Origin: Colletotrichum lupini
Lineage: Eukaryota > Ascomycota > Sordariomycetes > Glomerellales > Glomerellaceae
NCBI RefSeq assembly: GCF_023278565.1
Contig: NC_064677.1
Location: 1,178,001-1,242,000 of the forward strand
DNA: 64,000 nucleotides
Direction of reading: 5' to 3'
Every line of letters starts with the position of its first letter. Within the stretch, counting starts at the first letter, position 1. Both the position numbers and the translations under genes were made by a program. Below, one piece after another: positions 23,836 through 34,118 of this stretch. Below the pieces are notes generated by a model. The model saw nothing but the letters and a program-made list of their open reading frames with translations. It ran no database searches and was not told the DNA's origin.

Positions 23836-24846
23836 TCACATCTGGACGCGATCGATGGCGAGCGCGAGCTCCTTAGCCTCACGCTTCTCCACGTTCTCCT
23901 CGCTGAAAGCAATCCAGCTGTCGACAGCCCGGATCAAGCCAACCATCTTCTTCGTGTATGTGTCCTCAAGGACGCTGAAACCGCTACCAGCGCCGCCGTC
24001 ATCTCCATCAGCACCACCCTCGCCCTCCTTGGCCATCTCTCGCAAGTAAGCCTTCCGAGCTCGGACGAAGGCGCCAAGTATCTCCTGGCAGGTAGTAGTC
24101 TTGATGATATCGTCGGCCCAAGTTTCGGCTGGCCTTCCCTTGGCAATGGTCTGCTTGATGGAAACCTCGTGGGCAATGTTCACCCAGAAGCCCTGCGTGA
24201 ATCCTCTCTGCTTAGGCACCTCCCTGAAGAGGGTCTTGTCGGTGAACTGGTACTTGAATCGCTCGCACTCGTTCAGAATCATGCGCATGAAGTCGGCGAT
24301 GCGGCCACCTTCACCTTGGAAGTTGGTGAGCTTGCCCTCGAGCTCGAGGTAGCGGCAGACATCGGTGGCGGCCTCCTTGCTCATGAAGTCGAGGGGCGAG
24401 AAGGAGAAGCCAGTTTTGAAGACGATGTGAACGATGGTCGGAAGACGGTTGGTCGCGATGACGAGCTTGTCCCCGGCGGTGAGCATCGAGGATGGGACGT
24501 CGTACCAGTCCGTTCCGCTGCCCGGTCTTGGGCCAGTACTGGGTCCTGAGACTGTAATGTTCCCAGGGTGGTCAGTCCGATGCCTTTATTTTTTGTTGGC
24601 ACCGAACAGGGAAGGGGGCTGTTACTTACTTGCATTTCTGCGCAGGTGACGGAAGCTCTCCTTCTTCTCGCGGCGGCTGATGTAGACTGCGTTGTTTGGC
24701 TTCGTGGTCTTGCGGTAATATTTGAAGCTGTTGAACTTTGCGAACTGACGATCCATGGCGTGGCCAGTTGGGATGGGAGAGTTTGTCTGGACAGCCGCGT
24801 TGGTGGCTTCGATCTTGTCGACTTCCATCTTTCCGGTAGAAGCCAT
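23836..24846 (-). CDS. conserved-looking hypothetical protein (310 aa, 2 exons)
   Basis: Exon 1 is 24630-24846 and exon 2 is 23836-24551, joined by a 78-bp GTAAGT...CAG intron; the phases close to 933 bp. I do not recognise the family. Residues 45-72 are strongly basic (Y-Y-R-K and S-R-R-E-K-K-E-S-F-R). The body from residue 90 on is helical and mixed-charge, with well-spaced hydrophobics. A Gly/Asp-rich low-complexity loop (about residues 245-260) precedes a final helix. No signal peptide or membrane span is seen. Good codon bias and a correct intron argue for a real, expressed gene. Start: ATG at 24846; no in-frame ATG lies just upstream. Confidence 0.8.
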
Positions 24847-27800
24847 GATGTATTGCGATACCTGCGAGTCTGATGAAGCTGGAAGCAATAGGGTCGAGAT
24901 CGATGATTGTTCGTTGTGATTGTTTGACTCGGCAGTCTTCGAGTCTTGAGTACCGACTGCTGTGTGGTGTGACGGGAGAAAGGATTTTTTTCAAGAAGGT
25001 TCTGCAGGTTATTTCAACAAAGAAGGAGCTCAAAGATCTTAACCCTTCCCGTGGGACTGTTTAAGCACAAAGTCCATCATTCCTCGGGCCGTGGATGAAT
25101 GGACTGATTGTCGAGGGTCCCGCAAGGCAACATCGAAGTGATTGCTATGGAGAGGGGTCAGGGTAGGCGTGCTCGCTGCACGGTCCGAGAGTAACATTCG
25201 GCAGTAGGTTCAGACGACAGTTGTCCATGAAAGGTTGGTGATGATTTGGAAGACTTGCCGAGTGCGATGCTTTACAGTGTTGAGTTTTCACTTTGGCTTG
25301 GCGCAATGAAGGACAAAGATAGCTGAAGGTTCTCGAAAGTTGCGCCCACTTTCGGCAGATTATCCCTCAGCGTCGAAGAACCCCTGGGGGAGGAGTCCCA
25401 GACTTCAGGGGCTGGGGAAAACCCTTCAAGGAGTTCATCGATCAAGGCTTAGCGTTGTGCGGGCCGCCGCCCTGAAGCTTCGCCATCGATCCCCGAAGCC
25501 GCCGGCCTTCACTAAGGCAGTCTGCCGTTCGAGATCAGGCAACATTGAGTTACGCTAGAGTAAGAGAGCCCCATGGTCGGACCAGACGGATGGACAGAGG
25601 TGACCCAAGTGGAAGGAGACCTATCCGGGAAGGCTTTCGAGTTGTGATGAATGCCGGCCATTCTTGAAGATGAAGACAGATTCAATGAAACCAAGCCAAT
25701 ATGCCTTGCAGAAGTCTTCTTGGCAGTCTCTTTGATTGAAGCTGAAACTCGCGGGCACAGCAGGCCTAGACTAGAGAGCACGGTGCCGTTGTGCTAGCAC
25801 TCTTAGGGCATACAAATCGTACCCAAAAAACGTTTTCATCCGCGAGACTTACAAAGGGGGCTTTTTATGGTAAAGGTTCAGCTACGATTGCAATCCAGAG
25901 CAGAAAGTTTTGATGGCGAGGGAGAGTAAACAAACAGAAACATGAGATCCATCTTTCTTCGCCGATTTCAAGTCCCTTTAAAAGCGTTTCACTACAATTC
26001 ATGGTTCATTGCCGAGATAAGTGACATCCTTTACTGCGTCTAGGGCGCTAGATGTAGAGACTCGGCTCACGTGGGGGGTAAGTGAACCACCTAACCGGCC
26101 TATGAGGCTTCGGTTTCGAGTATCTTGATTCCGATATAGGCTGCATTACATATTTACGAGTCCCTGACTTGTTGCTCAAAGTAGCGGCACTTGGGTTCCA
26201 TAGGTATTGTTCGTGTTTTACTAGAAGATAGGTAGACAGAGGTCTGTCAGACTATCAGGACCGTCAAATACCAGTCTTGGACGGCGTTTAGTGACTGTGG
26301 TGCTTACCTATCCTAGGTACTGCTTGCCACCAAAGTCAAGGGACTGGCCTAAGTATGTGGGCAACACTGATCCATAGCGCAGCCCTCGGACTGCCAGGCT
26401 GTCCAAATAAAGGTAAATTTACCGACGTACAGACTTGAAGCTTTATTGTACCTAGGTAACTAGTATTGACTCGGAAAGTGGGAAAGCGACCCGTAACAGT
26501 CTTGCCGATTCACGAGAATTACCTCGGGCATCATCTCAAGTTCCCCTCCTCTGGCAATACAGATATTTGGTTTGCCTTTTTCTGTCATCGGAGGATTTAT
26601 TGTCTGATGAATTTCGAGCTGTTTTCCGGTGATTGAAAATAACTTTTGCTTCTTCATTTCGCCCCGCGTTGTTTGCTGACTGAGGTGCTACAAGCACGTT
26701 CACGGAGTACATCAAAGTCGACCTGGGCACAGATCTTCCGCAACGCCTAAGGGGGATCGCTAGTTCAACTGTCTCTGTTTGTCGACCCATGGAATAAGAG
26801 TAAGTTTCTGTATACATTAAGATTTTCGGAACGCAACCCAAGCAAAACTATCCGGTCTCCGACGAGGAGCAAGAAATAGAATGAGACCGAATAGTGAGGA
26901 GCAAAAGCAAGGTCAGCAAGCACCAGTGCGAGCCGTGCCGTAGTTTAGCAACAGTCCAGGATTCAAGACTTGGCCGCATCTGGTTCGTGCGGTTTGCCTA
27001 GTAGAATGAACCGTGGTCATCTGCCACTCCTCGCAGCGATAAGAGCGCCTGTTTGTCATTTATCAGATTTCGTACACGAAACATCCTAGGATTGGAGTCG
27101 AAACTCTCGCCATTTCCTTCCTAGTTGTGCCATTTCTATCCGTAGACTCTAATGAACACGAAGGCGCCAGCGGTGTGGCTGGTTCTGCGCCCGTGAGAAA
27201 CCTCAATTGGCATTTTCAAATCCCGATGCCCGTCTCTCGGCCTACGCCATACCTTTGGGAAAGAAAATTTATTCACAAGAGTCAATGCCGTCAGGTCGGC
27301 CATTCGAGTGGTGGCACGACCCGTCGAGTGCGCACTGATGATGGCATTTGCTTCTCCGACGGCAACTGAACTTCTTCCTAGGCCCGGACTTGATGGAATT
27401 AGGGTGGGGCAATAACTCCGGGTAGGGCAGTCAAACGGATGTTAACAGCATTTCCCCTGCCGTCTGGGAGCGTGGATGGCGCGAGAAGAGTTTGAACAGC
27501 TTCGGCCAAACGGGCACGGCTCGAATTCAGGCTGGTATTTGTCTGCGGGCGACCGACACGCGTCAGCAGGTTAGCCTAGGTGTATTTACCTCGACTGGAA
27601 TGCCCAGGTGATTCGTTCGTGGCTTTTGAAGAAAAACTACATCATAACAAGCCTCAAGTTGGACGGAGGTAGGCATACAGCGAACTTTAGAGCGAAGCCC
27701 TTATGCCAGTAGAGACACTTGCCCGTGGCATTCTGAAGAACGTTGAGTGACTTACCGTCGACGACATTACGTTCACTCATGAGAAATTGGGGCAATGTCT

Positions 27801-28172
27801 GATCAGCAAAGAAATAACCTCGGATCGTAGCGCGTGTGATAGGTTGCGTAGCGTGTGACGGGACGTCGTTGGGGCGTCCAAGTATCGGCCCGCGGCGGCC
27901 CGCACTGTCAAGCACCGACGGCGTCTTCACCTCACCTCGGTGAGTCCGGCACACCGAAGCATGGACACCTCACCCATCCGCCCCACCGAGAGCTCTTTTC
28001 GAGCGTCATCTCCCATCGATGAACCCGGCCAAAGCTCGTCGCGTCAGTAAGCAACACTCTTTCTGCTCTTGGCCACACGAAGTTTGCAATTGCCCCGACA
28101 ATATTTACCCAAGACTTTTTCTATCCAACGGACTTGAGCCTGCAAAGGTTACCGCCCGTCTCGACAACAAAA
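24847..28172. other. 3.3-kb gene-free interval
   Basis: Promoter DNA of the minus-strand unknown gene (start 24846) and of the plus-strand FLILHELTA gene (ATG 28173). I found no frame with a recognisable product; all are under 110 codons and overlap others. Scattered CCTAGGTA-type motifs occur at 26310-26460. No RNA gene or island-like composition. Confidence 0.55.
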
Positions 28173-28796
28173 ATGTTTGCAAGCCGCGCTACCACGAGGT
28201 CGCGGCTAGCTCTCCGCACAACTCGCCCACCAACAACGAAACCATCCTTGCGTCATACCTCGACGAACTCTTCCTCTTCTTCCTCTCGAGCGGCAGACCG
28301 CATCCTCGATCGCGTCCCCCTCCGCTTCCAGAAATACACCACCGGCCTCCGCAAAGCGCCCGTCTCGCACGTAGTCGCCTTCCTGATCCTCCACGAAATC
28401 ACTGCCGTCGTGCCCCTCCTCGGCCTCTTCGGCTTCTTCCACTACACAAACTTTTTACCGCTCGAGTACGTAACGGGCCACTGGGCGGGATACGTCAGGG
28501 ATGGTGTGGGTATGGCGGAGAGGTATTTTAGTAGGAAGGGGTGGTTTGGGTTCGAGGCCCAGGACCGCGGAACGATGACGGGGCAGTTGGAGGGGGACGG
28601 TGAGGTTGAGAGCACGCAGGATGTGCTGGAGAAGTGGCAGAGGGATGGCAAGTACAAGGTTGTGGTGGAGGTTGCTATGGCTTGGGCTATTACGAAGGCG
28701 CTGCTGCCAGCGAGGATCCTCGTCAGCGTGTGGGGGACGCCGTGGTTTGCGGGTGTCATGGGCAGGGCACGTGGATTGTTCAGATCCAGTCGGTAG
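28173..28796 (+). CDS. FLILHELTA-family mitochondrial membrane protein, 207 aa
   Basis: The protein carries F-L-I-L-H-E-I-T-A at about residues 69-77, the diagnostic motif of the fungal family named FLILHELTA (Pfam, function unknown). Residues 1-40 are rich in Arg, Ser and Thr and nearly free of acidic residues, as in a mitochondrial presequence. Hydrophobic segments follow at about 65-92 and 170-195. The ATG at 28173 is the first in this frame; the open frame extends upstream without another ATG. It is single-exon and convergent with NDK (186 bp between stops). Family members are probably inner-membrane proteins; the exact role is unproven. Confidence 0.85.
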   Translation: MFASRATTRSRLALRTTRPPTTKPSLRHTSTNSSSSSSRAADRILDRVPLRFQKYTTGLRKAPVSHVVAFLILHEITAVVPLLGLFGFFHYTNFLPLEYVTGHWAGYVRDGVGMAERYFSRKGWFGFEAQDRGTMTGQLEGDGEVESTQDVLEKWQRDGKYKVVVEVAMAWAITKALLPARILVSVWGTPWFAGVMGRARGLFRSSR

Positions 28797-28982
28797 TCAC
28801 GGTTGAAGGTCTCAAAAATCACATTACACTCCTGGTAGCATATGGGCTCTTTGTTTGTGCTTTTTGATTGACCTATAACTTTTCTTTATCAACCTAACAT
28901 GGCGACATGCATCCCACCCGTGCGGCAAGCCTACGGTGGACGTCTACGGCTCGTGTATAGTGGCGGAGTAGAGAAAAAGCAT

Positions 28983-30273
28983 TTAAGGCTTCTCGTAGAT
29001 CCAGTCGAACTGGGAAGCCTTGTAGGAGACGACATCGCCATCCTTGAACCAGAGGGCAATCTCCTTCTTGGCGTTCTCGACGGAGTCGGAGCCGTGGCAG
29101 ACGTTGCGGCCGACGTCGATGGCGTAGTCGCCACGGATGGTGCCGGGGGCGGAGGCAAGGGGGTTGGTGGCACCGAGAAGGACTGTGAGGTGTGTATTAG
29201 CATGAGGTTATTCGACTGAAGGGGTGTGTAGAGGATTGGTGAGGGACTTACCACGACCGGTCTTGACGGCGTCACGGCCCTCCCAGACCATGGCGCAGAT
29301 GGGGCCAGAGTTCATGTCTGCGAGGATGTCAGCTTGGAATCACGGTGGGCGAGGCATTGGGGATGGAACATACACTCAATGAGACCAGCGAAGAAGGGCT
29401 TGTCCTTGAGGTCGGCGTCTATTGGGAAGAGTTAGTTCTGCTTTGCGAGTAAAGCGAGAGGAAGTAACGAACAGTGGGCCTGGAGGTGCTCCTTGCCGGG
29501 GGTCATGAGCTTGATGGCGACGAGCTTGAAGCTGAAGGAGACATGTTAGAGATGACAAACTTGCCCAGAGTGAGTAGGGCATCATCTGGAATAAAACTTA
29601 CCCACGGGTCTCGAAGCGAGAGACGATGGGGCCGATCAGGCCGCGCTGTGGGAGAGTCAGCTTGCTGTGCCTGGCAATTGGCAAGTACCAGATGAGAAGG
29701 AGCGTACCTGAACGCCGTCAGGCTTGATGGCAATGAAGCTATTTCAGGGTCAGCTTTTTTTTGTTCTGTTTCGTGGTGGTGATGTGTGCCCCTCTTCTGC
29801 CCGAAACCTCCCACGATGGCGGGGTAATTTCAGGGTAGTGGCAGGAGCTCAAAGAAAAGCAAGTAGCATTGGAGTGCATTGCTAGCTTTATGGGCAGGAA
29901 GTTAGAAAGGGATTGAGGTGTGTACTCACGTCTGCTCGGTAGACATTTTGGGAGAGGTATCAACGACGACTTTGGGAGTTGAAGATGGTTGATGTTCTTG
30001 GTAGATTGTGGTGGTGACAACGGAAGGGGCGACGGGAGGAGAAGAAAGGTCTGCTGCTGACCGCTGGTTTTGTTGGCTCGAGGAAAAAATTATGTACAAA
30101 CCGAAGAGGAGAGCGAGAATTATGAAAGTTGGTGGGGGCAGCTTCTCTGCTGTCCTGCGGGCGTACTCGGGGAAGCTTGCATTTGCATTATTCTGCTGCG
30201 GCTTCTTGTGCTTCGAGGCGGGGTCGTTGTCCTGCGCGCCGCCGCTGTGGTGGTGGGGTCCCGAGTCTGCCAT
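28983..30273 (-). CDS. NDK1: nucleoside diphosphate kinase, with in-frame N-terminal membrane extension
   Basis: NDK transfers the gamma phosphate between nucleoside triphosphates and diphosphates through a phospho-His. Exons: 29930-30273 (or from 29946), 29708-29738, 29602-29645, 29473-29531, 29374-29418, 29252-29317, 28983-29182. From the ATG at 29946 the product is the standard 153-aa enzyme: A-I-K-P-D-G near the start, and the catalytic N-V-C-H-G-S-D (His about residue 117 of the short form). The first exon is open upstream to another ATG at 30273, adding 109 residues: a hydrophilic head, a single hydrophobic helix ([15 protein letters not shown]) and a Ser/Pro linker. Both ATGs have good contexts. 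The short form is certain; the long form is inference. Confidence 0.93.
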
Positions 30274-30862
30274 TGGATGAAAGCAAGTACTGTGTACCTA
30301 AGGTGCTTAGGTAGAAACGTGGTGAAAAGGTGTGGAGATTGCTGTACCGAGCTTCTGATACGGCAGTTTTGGAACTGTGAAGCCAGACCGCCTAGTTTTT
30401 ATTTTGACAGCTCAGCACTCATGGCAACCAAAAGGTGGAGGTTCACCGTGATTCTAAAGAGAGGGTGAGGTGGGTGAGGTGTGAAATAGCATTGAACCAA
30501 GGGGAAGGTTCCTTACCTATAGCACTTGAAATACAAAACGCCAAGCTCAAATTTCTTTTCTTTGGATCGTCACATGCAATTGACCTTGCATTTCGCTCAA
30601 GAGAAGCTCAAAAGTCGTGCAGTTTTGGGTTGATACATAAGTAAATAATCATGGCGCGGATTGATTGAGATCCTGATTGTCAGGTACGAATCAGGTACCT
30701 ATCTTCCGGCTTACCGCATCTCGTATAATCTCTTAAGTGGCACAGCGGGACCCATGTGATTTAATCGGTTATCCAGGATAAGGCACCTCTATGTCTTTTG
30801 TGGGCCCTGCTCATCCTTCCCAGTCCCACCATTTCAATCTGTCACTGCCACTTCACTTGACA
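30274..30862. other. intergenic, NDK promoter side
   Basis: Between the outer NDK start and the carboxylesterase stop. It has a GTACCTAAGG-like repeat motif near 30293-30315; nothing else seen. Confidence 0.5.
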
Positions 30863-32974
30863 TCAAAAGAGACTTGACAGAAAGCTGATTTCCTGCTCAC
30901 GCGTATCGTCGTTCTCGACATGACTAGTGACGTTACCAGTGAAGACAAAGTTCTCCTTGAAGTCATTATACAAAGGCCAGTTTGTACCGTTGACTATGAA
31001 GCTCAGCGTCAGCAGCCGTGCTGTCGAGGCCTGCGGTAGACCACACTTACCTGATCCATTGCTATTCGGGTCACCAGTTGCCACAAAACTAGCCCATGCC
31101 GTTGCCATTATGGAAGCTAGTTCGGAGAAAGACTGAGGCTTGTCTTGCAGAGGCCACACGTCGTAGTCGTCTCTGCTTTGGTCGTCGAAGACGAAGAAGA
31201 TCTCTTTCGCATGCGTTGCGCCAATGTAGCGAGGCAATCCGCTGACGATGACATCCCATCGATACTTGTAAAGACTGAATGCCAATTGGTTGATAAGTCA
31301 GCAATTTTTATAACATCAGTGCGGGTATACTTACGGCACGTTGTACGCCGCCCACATCTGAGCCGTGTAATGAGTGGGCGCGATGATGTTAAAGTCACCA
31401 GCGAGCGTAACAGCTCTCTTATATTGGTAACCGAGTTCAGCACTAAGATCGTCCGGGTATGTGGCTAGAGCCTGGTCCGTTGCGTTTTGGCGGTATAGGT
31501 CGAACACTCTACTTGCAACCGTCTCGTTGGCCTTGAGCGAAGCAATGTACTCCCTAAACTGCTCATCCGTGTCGATCTTGGACGTTGGATAGAACGTGGC
31601 ATTGTCAAAGTTGTTCCCTGGGATAAAGGCAGATCCTTCGTCTGTGTTGTGGCCGATTATGTATGGAACCTTGACGAAGTTGCCCTTGGCCAGCTGCGCT
31701 CCTGGGGCATCGGCAACAAAGTCGCCATCAAAGACTTGGACTTCTTAACCCAGACTCGATAACAATCAAACATGTGACTACTCACCTAGTCCATAGGAAG
31801 CCCCTGAAGTGGCTGTAGAATTGACCACGGCATTCAAAACCTCGATTGGGACGTTCCGCAGACAATTGAGTGCATCTGTCGTGTTGCAGCCTGTGCCGAC
31901 TGTGATGTTCTCATAGACTTCGTCCCACTTTGCGACGTCGAGAACTGTAGCGGATCACTTCATCAGTCAGAGAGTCGTAGCCTGGCAGATTGTGACTTAC
32001 ATGGGGAGAATGGCGAGAAACCAGCAGGGGCTCCCGACTGAGAAATGGCACCTCTGAACAGTCCGTCATCGCGTCCATTGTACGCCAGAAGTTGGGCACC
32101 GACAGAACCTGCACCCCTAGAGACAAAAATTCATCAGCTTGGTTTCCATGGTTTCATTGAGGGCTCTCGGAAAGTCTATAGAACATACGCGCTGTTCCCG
32201 AATATGGTTACTTTGGTAGGATCTCCTCCAAAGGCGGCGATGTTTTCTACGGACGAGTTAGCTGAAAACGTCCCATAAAGCACTTCAACAGCTACGACTT
32301 CCCTTGTACCCAGTTTAGTGCCAATCTTTGATCCCTAAAGCCAAGGTTCGCAGCTCCAGCAGCCACGATATCAGAACCTCCTAGAAAGCCGAAGGCGGAA
32401 AGGCGATAGTTGAAACTAACGCCAATGATGGGCTTCCCAGCTGCAACAGAGTCCCGAATGATGGACGAGAAGTTCAACCGGGGATCGGCGCTGCCACCTT
32501 GGAAGTAGCCTCCACCGTAGATGTACACGGCAACTGGCAGCGACTGGTCTGTATAGTTGGAAGGACGAACGACGTTGATGCTCAGACAGTCCTCAGAGAT
32601 CTTGAAGCCAAGTGCCGCGAGCCTGTTATTGTCATTCTATGGCAAGGTTAGCAAGCCCATCCTACACATGTGGTTGTTTCAGCGATGAGTATGGTGATTC
32701 GGCCGCGTAAACGTACACCATAGCCATAGCAAATGTTGCCGAATTGAGTAGCGTCTCTCGATCCAGTCCAGGAGGTGTTCAGTGAAGCTGGTGGTGAGAA
32801 TCGAAGGGGACCTTGAACAGGCGGCTGGGCGAACGGCATGCCTAGGAAGTAGTCTTGGTTGAGTAAAGGCAGATGAACGCCCGTATAAGAGCCATTTCTA
32901 GTTTGGACTTGTGGTGCCTTTTGGCAGAGGCCACCAGACAGCCCGGCGAGTAACAGAAGCAGCACGCGCGCCAT
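30863..32974 (-). CDS. secreted type-B carboxylesterase/lipase (561 aa, 8 exons, one non-GT donor)
   Basis: Exons: 32717-32974, 32303-32636, 32189-32246, 32001-32116, 31786-31944, 31335-31740, 31051-31274, 30863-30993; total 1,686 bp. A signal peptide covers residues 1-18. Family landmarks are S-E-D-C-L-S-I-N, the oxyanion Y-G-G-G-Y, N-Y-R-L-S-A-F-G-F-L, N-I-A-A-F-G-G-D-P, the nucleophile elbow G-N-S-A-G (usual form G-E-S-A-G), T-D-E-G and a C-terminal T-H-A-K-E-I catalytic-His region. All introns are GT-AG except between exons 2 and 3, where family similarity and phase require the donor at 32302, which reads GGAAGT instead of GTAAGT. Unless this site is spliced, translation stops a few codons on, so the gene may be inactive. 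All other exons are intact. Confidence 0.85.
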
Positions 32975-34118
32975 GTTCACGTCCGGATGAATGATTCTAA
33001 CTATAACCAAGTACGATTTCCACGGAGTTTTGCGTCTATTATATTGCTGTCATTCGTGCATCGTGGGCGGAAGATCACATTTCATCGTAATCGCTGTCCT
33101 GAAAATCGTCACAGTTCTTGACTCGCAACCCTGTCTTGATGACTGTTTCTTGGTCATTTCCGTATCGCTTAGAGCAAGAACTACTGGATCTCCTTCTCAA
33201 TCGAGCAACTTGCAGGCTACTTTGATGCTTTCGAATGATAGCTCATCAAATTGATCAACCAAGTCTTTCCGAGACGTCCGCTTTGTGCCGCCATATCCGG
33301 CAATTATGTCCGGCAATTGTTCGTGGAATCGCATCAGACGTTCTTGCGATGGTGATGCGGATCATGAGATGGTGAACGACCGAGCGAACCCGGCTCTGCT
33401 GGATCCACCCATTCCACAACCACCGCATGGGCCAGCATGAACCAGATCTCGAAGAACGAGCATGTGTAGTAGTGAGGACATAACGTGATATCATCCCTAA
33501 AGAAGCTCACGATCTCAGACAAAATCAGGAAGGCGCTCATAGGCGTTTCGCCCTCAAGCGTGCCTGACCATATCATCCATCGCAGGGGTATGACATTGCC
33601 CAAAAGCATCGTGTAGGCGCATATTCGCAGGTTTATAGATAGAAGGCACCATCAGCCTTTCCTCATAGAAAGTGGCCGAGACCCTACGAACATTGCCATC
33701 CGTATGTGGTCTGGAAGTTGTCTACTCCAATGGCGGGGTAAATATTCGGCCAGTAAGGTCTATGCACCTATCCGTTTTCCAATATCCGATTAAACATATC
33801 TTCTTCGATAGGCCCCTGTCTCCCGCAGCAAGCGACTCGAGCTAAGCCCAAAGTGGAGCTAGTCAAGGGGACAGCTGTTGAACTCAAGCGGCGTCTCACC
33901 TTCACAAGTACCTTCCACCCAAACGTCACCAATTCCTCCCACCCAACCCGATTCAAAGTGTACCAAAACCAACCACAAACGCGCGACGCGAGAGCACTAC
34001 AAAGAAGAACCGCCTTCTTTTTGCTCTCATCCCCATGTTCGCTTCTTGATTCCAGAGTTTCTTGCAGCAGTTCGTTCAATCCTTTCGGACAAACACACAA
34101 TCACCACACCCCTCCGCC
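32975..34118. other. 1.1-kb divergent promoter region
   Basis: Separates two divergent genes, carboxylesterase (minus) and glucosidase II (plus). A 91-codon minus frame at 33334-33609 (Met-Leu-Leu-Gly start, hydrophobic) is unassigned; a following frame overlaps it in another phase, so a gene relic is possible but not shown. Confidence 0.5.
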
